DNA of 64,000 nucleotides from Poecilobothrus nobilitatus. Lineage: Eukaryota > Arthropoda > Insecta > Diptera > Dolichopodidae. Position 1 is the stretch's first letter, and each line of letters starts with the position of its first letter. The stretch lies in NCBI GenBank assembly GCA_947095535.1, contig OX352772.1, forward strand, positions 170,028,613-170,092,612. Reading direction: 5' to 3'. Position numbers and translations under genes: made by a program. Shown piece by piece: positions 23,127-33,206 of this stretch. Under the pieces are notes generated by a model. It saw nothing but the letters and a program-made list of their open reading frames with translations. It was not told the origin of the DNA and did no database searches.

Positions 23127-24800
23127 AAAAAAATTTTAACCATAGGTAGGTCTCATAAAAAAAATAATTTTGTGGAACAATTTTTTCATGTAGCCCCCCC
23201 CATTACGGAGCTACACCCCCTCAAACTTTGAAAAAGCCCTATTTTTAAATGCATATATCTTATGTTCTGATTAAGATTTTTTCAATCTGAAAACGTCATT
23301 CGACAGGTATTTCTTTTAACTTTGTAAATTTATATCAAAATTATACAATTTTTTTAAATTTAGTATTTAAATTTACCGTTATGTGAAAACTAAATTTTGC
23401 ATGATTTTTCTACTTTCATAACTCCGGCACGCTTCTAGATAGAAGCTTGAAATTTTGAGGCAAGAAAGGACTTTTAGAATCAGTATAAGTTTGCTCAGAA
23501 AATTTTTTCGGACCACCCCCTGTTTATGAGCTATTAGGGCTTAAAAATTGAAAATTTGCTATTTTTAAACACCTGTAACTTAGGAACCTGCACACATTTT
23601 ACTTCTGCAAGATGTAAAAATTAAAGCTACAATAATATATTTTTACGTGTGTGAAAGGTTTATTTTAGTTGTAAAGGGTTCCAAAGTTGCAGCTCTTCAA
23701 AATTGTAAAAAAGCCCCATTTTCAGATGTATATATCTCGGGCTCTGCGTAATAGTTTTGCAATCTAAAACCGGTAGAAGATCGAAAATTTTATTATCTAT
23801 ATAAAACAATATCAAAATTATGTAATATTTTGTAATTTACGTTTTAAATTTACCGTTATGTGAAAACCACATTTTGCATGAAATTTCTTTTTTCATAACT
23901 CCGGCACCCCTTTAGATAGGAACCTGAAATTTTGAGACAAGAAAGAACTTTTAGAATTAGTATAAGTTTCCTCAGAAAATTTTTTGGTAACGCCCCCGCT
24001 TTAAGAGTTATTACGCCTCAAAAATTTAAAATTTGCTATTTTTAGACACCTGTAACTTAGGCACCTGTAAAAATTTTGCTTCGGCAAGACATGAAAATTA
24101 AAGCTACAATAATATATTTTTACGTGTGTGAAAGGTTTATTTTAGTTGTAAAGAGTTCCAAAGCTGCAGCTCTTCAAAATTGTAAAAAAGCCCCATTTTC
24201 AGATGTATATATCTCGGGCTTTGCGTAATAGTTTTGCAATCTAAAACCGGTAGAAGATCGAAAATTTTATTATCTATATAAAACAATATCAAAATTATGT
24301 AATATTTTGTAATTTACGTTTTAAATTTACCGTTATGTGAAAATCACATTTTGCATGAAATTTCTTTTTTCATAACTCCGGTACCCCTTTAGATAGAAAC
24401 CTGAAATTTTGAGACAAGAAAGAACTTTTAGAATTAGTATAAGTTTCCTCAGAAAATTTTTTGGTAGCGCCCCCTCTTTAAGAGTTATTACGCCTGAAAA
24501 ATTGAAAATTTGCTATTTTTAGACATCTGTAACTTAGGCACCTGTAAAAATTTTTCTTCGGCAAGACATAAAAATTAAAGCTTCAATAATATATTTTTAC
24601 GTGTGTTAACAGCTTTTCTTAGTTATATAGGATTCCGGACTTACGGCCCCTCAAAATCTCAAAAATGTGCTATTTTCAAGTTTTTTCTTATTACATGAAA
24701 TTTTCAAATTTTTGTGTAAGTCACATTTTTAAACAGTTTGTATTGAGTTTTGGAAATGTGCGCTTTTAAAAACCGTTGGTTTACATTCTACCTTGTTTAA
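22583..24800 (-). mobile_element. Rep-A copy 2, three ~478-bp monomers
   Basis: The string CATAACTCCGG recurs near 23416, 23894 and 24371, spacing 478 and 477. The minus-strand start is AAACAAGGTAGAATGTAAAC near 24800; the other end is the hairpin GCACATTT...AAATGTGC and TAAAAAC. Non-coding. Confidence 0.8.
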
Positions 24801-24835
24801 TATTAAATAACAGCATTGCATTTTTTACTAAAAGT

Positions 24836-26881
24836 TTATAAATTAATAATATCTTGTTTATTTATCCATGAATCATGTTTTTAATCAAAAACAAAGCCAC
24901 CTAACCAAAACTTGATTTCCTTTTTTTTTATTTTTTTTTCTACAAGGTAAACATTAGGAAGTTTAACAGATGTAAGTTCATCTTCATAAAAACTGGCTTT
25001 TATTGGTTTTTTTGTGTAATCAAGTAAATTGTATGTTATTGGATCAGTTCTTTTTATTTTCGCTATTGTATAAATTTCTGTTGACCAATTACGTTGATAA
25101 CCTTTTGCAAATATACCTGTAAATTTACTTATACGAACAAAATCTCCAACCTTGTATTTTGCTTTTCGGAATACTTTAAATTTATTGTAGACACTTTTTA
25201 ATAGCAATTTCTCATTTTTCTTTGTAATCTTTTTAGGTGGAAGTTTAATTGTTTGATGATATGTTGAGTTATATTTTTCTATTAGCAATGGCAGAATAGT
25301 TAATCATTTATATGTGCCTTGTAAACTAAATTGTTTCCACATCGTGTTTTTAGCACATTTCCAAAAAAAATTTGAAAAAATGTGCTTATTAGTTTTACTC
25401 TGTCCGTCCGTCCGTCTGTTTACAAAACTTCTACACCGTTAGAGATAGAAAAAAAAAATTTTAACCATGGGTGGGTCTCATAAAAAAAATAATTTTGTGG
25501 AACAACTTTTTCATGTAGCCCCATCCATTACGGAGCTACAGCCCCTCAAACTTTGAAAAAGTCCTATTGTTAAATGCATATATCTTATGTTTTGCTTAAG
25601 ATTTTTTCAATATGAAAATGTAATTCGACAGGTATTTTTTTTAACTTTGTAAATTAATATCAAAATTATACAAATTTTTAAAATTTAATATTTAAATTTA
25701 CCGTGATGTGAAAATCTAATTTTGCATGATTTTTCTACTTTCATAACTCCGGCACGCTTTTAGATAGAGGCTTGAAATTTTGAGGAAAGAAAGAACTTTT
25801 AGAATTAGTATAAGTTTGCTCAAAAAATTTTTTTGGACCGCCTCCTGTTTATGAGCTATTAGGGCTCAAAAATTGAAAATTTACTATTTTTAAATACCTG
25901 TAACTTAGGAACCTGTACACATTTTACTTCTACAAGATATAAAAATTAAAGCTACAGTAATATGTTTTTGCGTGTGTTAAAGGTTTATTTTAGTTGTAAA
26001 TGGTTCCTAAGTTGCAGCTCTTCATGAAATTTCTTTTTTCATAACTCCGGCACGCCTTTAGATAGGAATCTGAAATTTTGAGACAAGAAAGAACTTTTAG
26101 AATTAGTGTAAGTTTTCTCAGAAAATTTTTTGGCAGCGCCCCCTCTTTAAGAGTTATTACGCCTCAAAAATTGAAAATTTGCTATTTTTAGACACCTGTA
26201 ACTTAGGCACCTGTAAAAATTTTTCTTCGACAAGACATGAAAATTAAAGGTTCAATAATACATTTTTACGTGTGTTAACTGTTTTTCTAAGTTATATAGG
26301 ATTCCGGACTTACGGCCCCTCAAATTTTCAAAAATGTCCTATTTTCACGTTTTTTCTTATTACATGAAATTTTCAAATTTTTGTGCAAGTCACAATTCTA
26401 AACAGTTTGTATTGAGTTTTGGAAATGTGCACTTTTAAAAACCGTTGGTTTACATTCTACCTTGTTTAGGGTACGATTAAAACGTTCTACAATTGATGCT
26501 TTTAGTTCTGAATATGTATAATAATGGTGAATTTTATTTTTACTTTTTAGATTTTGAAATTTTTTGTTGAAAAATTCCGTTACTTGATCAGATTGTAAAT
26601 TTTTTGCTTTTTTACCACCACGCTTAAAAATATGTTTCATTGCGGTTAAAACATTATCAGTGCTTTTGTTTTTAACCGGTTCAGCATACGCAAATTTGGA
26701 AAATGTATCAATAACTGTTAATAAATATTTAGGTATATCCCTTATTGAATTTTGCATATGGAATCATTTCAACCAAATCAATGTGCCAAGTATCATTTAA
26801 ACCCTTTTGAATAAATTTTCTTCGTGTAAATTATATTCTAGGACCTCTATGAATTTCTGATACAACTTGTAATCTCGACAT
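24836..26881 (-). pseudogene. Polinton integrase (rve + chromodomain) split by Rep-A
   Basis: Starts at 26879-26881 (MSRLQVVSEIHRG). First catalytic Asp in WHIDLVEM, second in LQSDQVTEFF, and the Glu in ASIVERFNRT at about 26480; Rep-A follows at 26462-25344. The frame resumes with MWKQFSLQGTY and reads KYKVGDFVRISKFTGIFAKG and a chromodomain-like C-terminus to 24836. Stops exist near 26835, 26725 and 25295 and in the last 15 codons, so this copy is dead apart from the insertion. Confidence 0.88.
25344..26462 (-). mobile_element. Rep-A copy 3 inside copy B integrase
   Basis: Interrupts the integrase between the catalytic-Glu block and the following MWK segment. The hairpin end is at 25353-25385 (GCACATTT / AAATGTGC), the (GTCC)n run at 25402-25415, and the other end ACATTCTACCTTG at 26453. 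It has about one and a half monomers. CTAAA flanks it on both sides (minus-strand sense), a possible 5-bp target duplication. Confidence 0.85.
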
Positions 26882-27085
26882 TATTTTCGAACCATTTAAT
26901 TAAATTTTCTGAAGTGATTGAATAATTTTTTATTGTATGACATTCGCATGTGTCCGGACCAGTCGTAGAATTATCATATGCCTATGGATAAAGGGTAAAA
27001 TGAGTACCATAAATTGAAGTGTACTTATTTACTCCAGAATAATTTTTAATGTGTTTGTAAAGATGTAATGTTAGTTTCTTATGAT
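26847..27085 (-). pseudogene. Cys-rich Polinton ORF overlapping the integrase start
   Basis: Minus-strand remains with YGTHFTLYP, a stop, then TGPDTCECHTIKNY and LIKWFENN. It ends at a TAG at 26847-26849, overlapping the integrase start (26881) by 35 bases. The main copy has the same protein at 45634-45921 with the same 35-base overlap. Confidence 0.65.
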
Positions 27086-27229
27086 AATTTAATAAGACGA
27101 AGGAATAAATATTTAAGAACTCCTCTACTTCCAAAATTCAAAACGACTGTACTATGAATATGTTCGCTGCTTTTATATTATTTCTCAATTGTATTTTAAA
27201 TTCAGTTTCTTATCAGACATATACCAAAA
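27086..27229. promoter_or_regulatory. Divergent promoter region, copy B
   Basis: Region between the minus-strand Cys-rich ORF/integrase and the plus-strand ATPase. AATAAATATTTAAGAACTCC at 27102-27121 is conserved (inverted) with 5300 in copy A; TTTATATTATTTC lies at 27172-27184. Promoter role inferred. Confidence 0.35.
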
Positions 27230-27937
27230 ATGATAAACTTTATTCATCCATTTACAATGATGATTGCGGGGCCTTCTGGATGTGGGAAAACAACATTTGT
27301 GTGTAATTTAATTGAAAATGTTGACAGATTTATTTATCCGAAAATTGAAACAATAAAATGGTGTAACCGAAAAATTTCTGCTATTCCGAAAAATATAGAT
27401 TTTCCTGATATAGACTTATATACCAGTATTCCGAAAGAGTTTAGTGGGAATGAAAATAAACCTACTTTAATTGTTTTAGATGACTTAATGTTAGATTCTG
27501 CCAATAAACAAGTATGGAAACTATTTACTAAAGGTTCGCAGCATCGTAATTTATCTATTGTATTGTTAACGCAAAACGTTTTTTATCAGGGAAAATTTTC
27601 AAGAGATATTTCATTATATTGTAAATATTTAGTGCTTTTCAAAATTGCTCGAGACAAATCGCAGATTTTTCCCCTTGCTAGGCAACTATATCCAGAAAAT
27701 ATAAAGGGTTTCTTGAGAGTATATAATGAGTCAACATCAAAACCAGATGGTTATATTATGTTGGATTTAACACAAAACATTAACGATTTATGTCGTATTA
27801 AAACTAATATTTTTTCAAAAGAATATAACATATGCTTCTGTGATACAGGTGAATTGAATAACAGCTGTCAAAAATATGAAACGATTGAAGAAAAACCAAC
27901 ATATATTATATGTACTAGGAAAGTGCAACAAAAATAA
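27230..27937 (+). CDS. Polinton genome-packaging ATPase (A32/FtsK-like), intact reading frame
   Basis: Open for 235 codons from ATG to TAA, the usual size for this family. Walker A is GPSGCGKTT at residues 14-22, Walker B is TLIVLDDLML at about 79-88, and a sensor-like segment LLTQNVFYQGKFSRD follows. The family uses ATP to move DNA into preformed double jelly-roll capsids. It is the only copy-B gene with no visible lesion, though its neighbours are broken, so it is probably not expressed as part of a virus. The end overlaps the start of the small protein at 27876 in another frame, as in the main copy. Confidence 0.9.
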   Translation: MINFIHPFTMMIAGPSGCGKTTFVCNLIENVDRFIYPKIETIKWCNRKISAIPKNIDFPDIDLYTSIPKEFSGNENKPTLIVLDDLMLDSANKQVWKLFTKGSQHRNLSIVLLTQNVFYQGKFSRDISLYCKYLVLFKIARDKSQIFPLARQLYPENIKGFLRVYNESTSKPDGYIMLDLTQNINDLCRIKTNIFSKEYNICFCDTGELNNSCQKYETIEEKPTYIICTRKVQQK

Positions 27938-28961
27938 ATTTCGTGAAAATATTCTTAAATATTGTGATGATGATATTATAAAAACTATTGCTGAAATTGC
28001 AATCAATATATTAAATGGTAATAATAATATAGCACCAGCACAAAAAGCAAAATTAAAAAAACATTTTTTTTTTTCTTTTTTCTAAGGGAGGTGAGAATCT
28101 TCCAAAGACACCAAGAATTTCCCCTATGGTAGTGTCAGATTCTTACTGACTAAACCCACCTCCCCCTTTAGCCAATATAGTGGGATGAAACCCTTACCTG
28201 CGAACGCAGTATATTGGCTAGGGAGTAGGGATAGGAAAGGATAGAAAAATGGATACGGAAACATTGAATTGGGAGTGGGACTGTAAGGAAACAATGAATC
28301 CGCCTTATTATTATTTAGCTAACAGTGACTAAAGCCGTCACAACAGTTACAACATGTAGTAGTAGTATATATATTACTACATGAGGTAATTATTGAAGGC
28401 AACCCCCACTGTCACTGTAGCGGCTGTTATTATTGGTATTAATATTCTTATTAATATTATTATTATTTTACTACAGAGTCAGCGCCATCAGTGGATTACA
28501 ACGTGCAGCAGTATATAACACCTTACTTGCATGATATAACCAAAGATGGCTCCACTATAGTAGCTATTATTATTATTACTATTATTATTACTATTATTAT
28601 TATTATTATTATAATTATTGTTATTATTACTATTATTATTATTATTAATATTATTATTGTTATTATTACTAATATTAATTATACGATATACATTATTACG
28701 ATATAAAAGTACTACATATTTTTTTATTTATGACCTGACCGGGGTTTGAACCCAAGACCATTCGATTGAAAGGTTGGCGACTTAACCACTGCGCCATGAG
28801 TCAGATAACAACAACATGAAAAACAATTAAGATTCCTAGCCTGTGCAAAGAAGAGTATAAAAGCCAAACGAAAAATTTTAGTTCAACATGGTGGATTTTT
28901 ACCAACTTTAATCGGAACTATATTATTTGGTGTAATAGGAAAATTGTTCAGTAAGACATAA
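27876..28961 (+). pseudogene. Small hydrophobic-tailed Polinton protein split by a SINE
   Basis: Starts MKRLKKNQHIL inside the ATPase end and reads DDDIIKTIAEIAINIL before a SINE (28064-28812) interrupts. It resumes with AKRKILVQHGGFLPTLIG and a glycine/hydrophobic end, stopping at 28959-28961, where TAATG overlaps the next gene's start. Counterpart of 40374-40598. A membrane-active or capsid-internal role is possible but unproven. Confidence 0.78.
28064..28812 (-). mobile_element. Composite SINE: tRNA-like head, (TAA)n, body, poly(A)
   Basis: On the minus strand: A-box-like TGGCGCAGTGG (28786-28796), B-box GGTTCAAACCC (28742-28752), a unique segment, a (TAA)n microsatellite (28564-28690), a body with balanced base composition (28100-28460), and a terminal A-rich tail (28064-28082). 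It sits inside the small Polinton gene. The microsatellite lying between head and body is unusual; the body may be a second, older element. Confidence 0.8.
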
Positions 28962-29217
28962 TGCAGCGAATGATTGTTATGTCACCAGAAATATTTTCAA
29001 AATTCAGCAAATTATTTCAAGATGATAAAAGTTTGGATTTATTAGATCAAAAAATGAAAAAAGTTTTATATGATAAAAAATTAAAACCATTGCAAAAATG
29101 GTACTTATATCGTCAAACCTACTCAAGTATGGAATTAATAAAAGACAAGCAAAAAGATTGCCAGACAAGACTAATAATCTTACATTTTATGCAGGTCCTC
29201 AAACAAAATTCCTTTCT

Positions 29218-29407
29218 GGGGCCTCGATGACCTAGTGGAGAACGTATAAAATACGCTGTAAACACCGAGGGAGTGTGGGTTCGAATCCCACACACGTCGT
29301 AAGAGTTATTTCCCCTTACGACATTTACAGCCACGCCTGTAAAAGAAAGGCTGTGTAATGTCCTGTTCACATTTATGTGGCAGAGAAATGCACTAAAAAA
29401 AAAAAAA
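29218..29407 (+). mobile_element. tRNA-derived SINE with poly(A) tail
   Basis: A-box TGACCTAGTGG at 29228-29238, B-box GGTTCGAATCC at 29278-29288, then a CGTAAG...CTTACG inverted pair (29298-29320) and a terminal A-run at 29395-29407. It interrupts the PY gene; AAAATT occurs on both sides as a possible target duplication. The extra sequence after the tRNA-like part and the poly(A) rule out an ordinary tRNA gene. Confidence 0.82.
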
Positions 29408-29587
29408 TTATTTTCTGAACGAAATGCATATACAGAAACTGAATTACCTAAATATAAATCAACATCAACACAGACCAATTTTGTACCTTTAGTTAATGAT
29501 GATGTTCTTGAATATGACCCTAAAAAAGAACATTCAGATATGGATATCGATTTAACACATTACGATTTATGAAAATTCATTTAAAAA

Positions 29588-30910
29588 ACGAGGAAGAGTG
29601 CAGTAGAGTAGACTGTGTCAACTCTGGGATACCCGTATGAACGTAATATATCCTGTTTCTATAGAACTTGATCATCTTTTAAAAACATTCGGATGTTCTA
29701 GTACCGAGTACAGAGTGTTTTAGTACAGAGATATATTTATGTAAATTGTGGAGTTGTATGACAGCTAACCGAATCTATTGCGCCTAGCTTCATTAAGTTC
29801 CAAGAAATGCAAGAAGCCTAAAGCGGCTGCTTTAGATAAATCAAATTTTACAAAAGTTTTTGGCATGCAACTCGACACTTTTTCACTAAATTTCAGATAG
29901 CTAGCTTCAATAGACACTGAGTTATTTTCATTTAAAAAGAGAAGTTGTATGGCAACTATCCGAACCTGTCATATCATCACAACCAAATTTTACAGAAGTT
30001 GTTGCCATAAAACTCGATCATCGTTTGCAAAATTTCAGATACCTAGATTGAATAGACACTGGGTTATTTCCATTTAAAGAAAGAAGTTGTATGGCAGCTA
30101 CCCGAACCTGTTGCAGCAGCACAACCAAATTTTGCAAAAGTTTTTGCCATAAAACTTGATTATCATTTGCAAGATTTCAGACGCTTAGCTTCATTAAGTT
30201 CCAAGAGGTGCAAGAAGCCTGAACCGGCTACTCTAGACCAACCAAAATTTACAAAAGTTGTTGGCCTGTAACTCGACACCTATTTGCTAAATTTCTGGTT
30301 GCTAGCCTCAATAGACACTGAGTTATTCTCATTTAAAAGGATAAGTTGTATGGCAGCTACCCGAACCCGTCGCACCCCCACAACCAAATTTTGCAAAAGT
30401 TGTTGCCATAAAACTTACTCATCATTTGCAAGATTTCAGACTCCTAGCTTCATTAACTTCCAAGAGGTGCAAGAAGCCTGAACCGGCTGCTCTAGACCAA
30501 CCCAATTTTACACCACCACAACCAAATTTTGCAGAAGTTGTTTCCATAAAACTTGATCATAATTCGCAAAATTTCAGATACGTAGATTGAATAGACACTG
30601 GGTTATTTCCATTTAAAGAAAGAAGTTGTATGGCAGCTACTCGGATCCGCTGACCGAAAATGTTGGATTTAAATAGCAAAACTAACAATTTTGCAAAAGT
30701 GACGTAAAAAAAATTTCAGCCCCCTTGCTCCTTTATTTTTTGAGTTATCGTGCGGACGGACGGACGGACGGACGTACATGGCTTAATCGACTCAGAATTC
30801 GATTTTGAGCCGATCCATACCTTTGACACTATATCTAGCTCGGCTCCTTTAAGGTGTCACAAACGTAATGGAAAATTTATTATACACTTGAACATAGTTC
30901 ATACGGGTAC
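29588..30910 (+). mobile_element. Rep-B copy 2 with ~130-bp internal repeats
   Basis: Left end CGAGGAAGAGTGCAG, then TACCCGTATGAAC (29631); right end GTTCATACGGGTA (30898-30910), an inverted pair. Inside, units of about 130-145 bases recur, each with a GTTGTATGGCAGCTACC-like start and a CAAATTTTGCAAAAGTTGTT-like core (for example near 30088, 30347 and 30624). A (CGGA)n run lies at 30753-30773. Inserted in the PY gene. Confidence 0.78.
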
Positions 30911-31161
30911 AATGAGCTCAAACTCAAATGTTGAAAGATGAAAAATTAGTGGAAAGAGCACCTCTAAGCTCTGATTATCGAATGTTTAAAACACCGAGTG
31001 GTGATGTAATTACCGTTGCTGTACCATCTCCTGAAAAGAAGAAGACACTAAGATAGACCGGTAGTACAATATCCTCAACTATTCTTTCACAGTTTCCTGA
31101 AACAAAAAACCCAAAACTAAAACCCTAAGAAGTCGAAATCTAAGAACTTCATCAACACCAG

Positions 31162-32155
31162 AATGGACAACATATAAATAGTGCAATATTTTATGTTTTA
31201 GAAGAATTTAGCAAAGATAGATAGTCAAGATGTCTTCTATGTAACACTGTTTAGCAATGATAATCTAAAACTACTTCCAGACAACACTTTAGTTTCATTC
31301 GAAAATAAATTACCTATTCAATTTGATTTAAGAAATGGAAATTGGAAAGTTGGTCTTTCAGAAATATATCTGAACGATTTCCTACAAACAGAAGAATTTA
31401 ACAAAGAGCAATGTGCTTTTATCAATATTGGACAATATAATGTTTACATAAGAAACATTGGAAAACCTCTTGAAAAACTCAAAGTAACCAAATCTATAGG
31501 TTACACATATAATTAATATGACGATTTGGAATTACATTTGGATGATTGGAAATTTAAGTTTTTACCAACGCTTATAAAAAATATGACTCCTAATCCGGGA
31601 TTTACTCGCAACCAAGTTTTCAAAGAATTTTTTAATGAAGTTTTGACATATATCTCTACTCCTAAAAATTATGATGATGTAACATTTAAAAAAGTGTCAG
31701 AATCTAACCGACGCGATTTAATATGAATATCGCAGATGTTTGATGATAATGGTTTCTATATAAAAGTTAATCAGAGTTATAATATCAAAACATTATTAAC
31801 TGAATTATTTCAACAGAAAAAAAAATATAAAAAATTTCAAAACAAAATTACCTGAACTATTCAAATTAGCTGTTGCTAATAATAAAGATGAATTGAATGG
31901 AATGGTGATGATTTATTCATATATAGTTGAATCATTTGTTTTTTGGAAGTACCAAAGTGCGTGCATTGAGAGCTATCAACACAGGAAATTGTAGAAAACC
32001 TACAAATATTGAATTTGAACATGTCCGTTACATACCTATAGAAAAATTGTTTTGAAATGTTAGCGATTAAATTTTTCAATCAATACGGTGATGGAATAAA
32101 TTTTGTTTCCAGTTACTATCCAACAAAAGTTGTATTACATTTTAAAAAGCATTGA
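31162..32155 (+). pseudogene. Polinton penton/minor capsid protein, broken
   Basis: The start codon overlaps the PY end (ATGGACAAC), as in the main copy, but a stop follows at once. Readable parts: SQDVFYVTLFSNDNLKLLP, NWKVGLSEIYLNDF, SYNIKTLLTELFQQKK and the ending VVLHFKKH at 32155. NWKVGLSEIYLNDF corresponds to SKWKVGVSEIYANDF of the open penton at 41251. At least five frame changes or stops. Confidence 0.82.
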
Positions 32156-32219
32156 TTGGCCCCAATTGAAACAATATAAATACTACCACTCAAATATGAT
32201 ATCCTGTCAAATATCTTGT

Positions 32220-32396
32220 CAAACATGCAAAGCTTACGTGAGAAATTATTCTTCTCAAGTATGTGGAGGAATCAACGATATTGAGCCTTTTTTACAATTT
32301 TTTCCAGCTATAGAAAAAAGTCGTGGTTTTGGAAATATATCCGGAAGTTTAGTTCGTTACTTAAGGCCAGTTTTTACATCAGGTTGGGACTTCATT
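32220..32396 (+). pseudogene. Polinton PX (pVI-like), truncated by Rep-A
   Basis: Reads AYVRNYSSQVCGGINDIEP then SRGFGNISGSLVRYLRPVF and SGWDFIK, where Rep-A begins. The counterpart in copy A starts with an ATG at this place; here the start codon is lost. Confidence 0.75.
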
Positions 32397-33206
32397 AAAC
32401 AAGATAGAATGTAAACCAACGATTTTAAAAAGCGCACATTTCCAAAACTCAATACAAACTGTTTAGAATTGTGACTTGCACAAAAATTTGAAAATTTCAT
32501 GTAATAAGAAAAAACGTGAAAATAGGACATTTTTGAAAATTTGAGGGGCCGTAAGTCCGGAATCCTATATAACTAAGAAAAACGGTTAAAACACGTAAAA
32601 ATATATTATTGATCCTTTAATTTTCATGTCTTGTCGAGGAAAAATTTTTACAGGTGCCTAAGCTACAGGTGTCTACAAATAGCAAATTTTCAATTTTTGA
32701 GGTGTAATAACTCTTAAAGAGGGGGTGCTGCCAAAAAATTTTCTGAGAAAACCTATACTAATTCTAAAAGTTCTTTCTTGTCTCAAAATTTCAAGTTCCT
32801 AGCTAAAGGCGTGCCGGAGGTATGAAAAAAGAAATTAAATGTAAAATGTGGTTTTCACATAACAGTAAATTTAAATAGTAAATTACAAAATATTACATAA
32901 TTTTGATATTGTTTTATATAGATAATAAAATTTTCGTTCTTCTGGCGGTTTTAGATTGCAAAACTATTTCACAGAGCCTGAGATATATACTTCTGAAAAT
33001 GGGGCTTTTTCGCAATTTTGAAGAGCTGCAACTTTGGAACCCTTTACAACTAAAATAAACCTTTAACACACGTAAAAATATATTACTGTAGCTTTAATTT
33101 TTACATCTTGTAGAAGTAAAATGTGTACAGGTTCCTAAGTTACAGGTGTTTAAAAATAGCAAATTTTCAATTTTTGAGCCCTAATAGCTCATAACCAGGG
33201 GGGGTC
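32397..33206 (+). mobile_element. Rep-A copy 4, interrupted by the main Polinton
   Basis: CAAGATAGAATGTAAACC start inserted in PX; monomer sequence continues to ATAACCAGGGGGGGTC, where other Rep-A copies carry on but this one meets the Polinton terminus at 33207. It establishes the order: copy B is older than this Rep-A, which is older than the main Polinton. Confidence 0.82.

Larger units (their letters stand above)
28961..31181 (+). pseudogene. Polinton PY-like protein split by a SINE and Rep-B
   Basis: Starts MQRMIVMSPEIFSKF, as in copy A. The frame is lost near 29125. After the SINE it continues with SERNAYTETELPKYKS and STQTNFVPL to a TGA near 29570, then Rep-B intervenes. It resumes near 30935 with LKDEKLVERAPLSSDYRMF and TPSGDVITVAVPSP and ends TPEWTTYK at 31179-31181. 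The TGDIITVPLDSPSPP block of the main copy (40595-41269) is clearly the same. No known domain; likely a disordered virion or packaging accessory protein. Confidence 0.75.
24836..32396. mobile_element. Polinton/Maverick copy B, decayed and repeatedly interrupted
   Basis: Gene order: integrase (minus), Cys-rich ORF (minus, overlapping integrase), then on plus ATPase, small protein, PY, penton, PX. Insertions: Rep-A in integrase, SINE in the small protein, SINE and Rep-B in PY, Rep-A in PX. The order and protein similarity match copy A more than the main copy. No termini were found; the downstream capsid part may be the fragment at 63575. Confidence 0.85.

Noticed and set aside
28491..28706. Isoleucine-rich frame
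   Set aside because: Translation of the (ATT)n microsatellite.
28742..28812. Possible tRNA gene
   Set aside because: A- and B-boxes are present, but the acceptor stem does not pair well and SINE body plus tail follow.
29218..29300. Possible tRNA gene
   Set aside because: Extra downstream sequence and poly(A) tail mark a SINE; the cloverleaf is incomplete.
29752..30640. Regularly spaced ~130-base units that might suggest a CRISPR-like array
   Set aside because: The whole unit is conserved with no variable spacers, and it lies within a repeat element of a eukaryotic genome.
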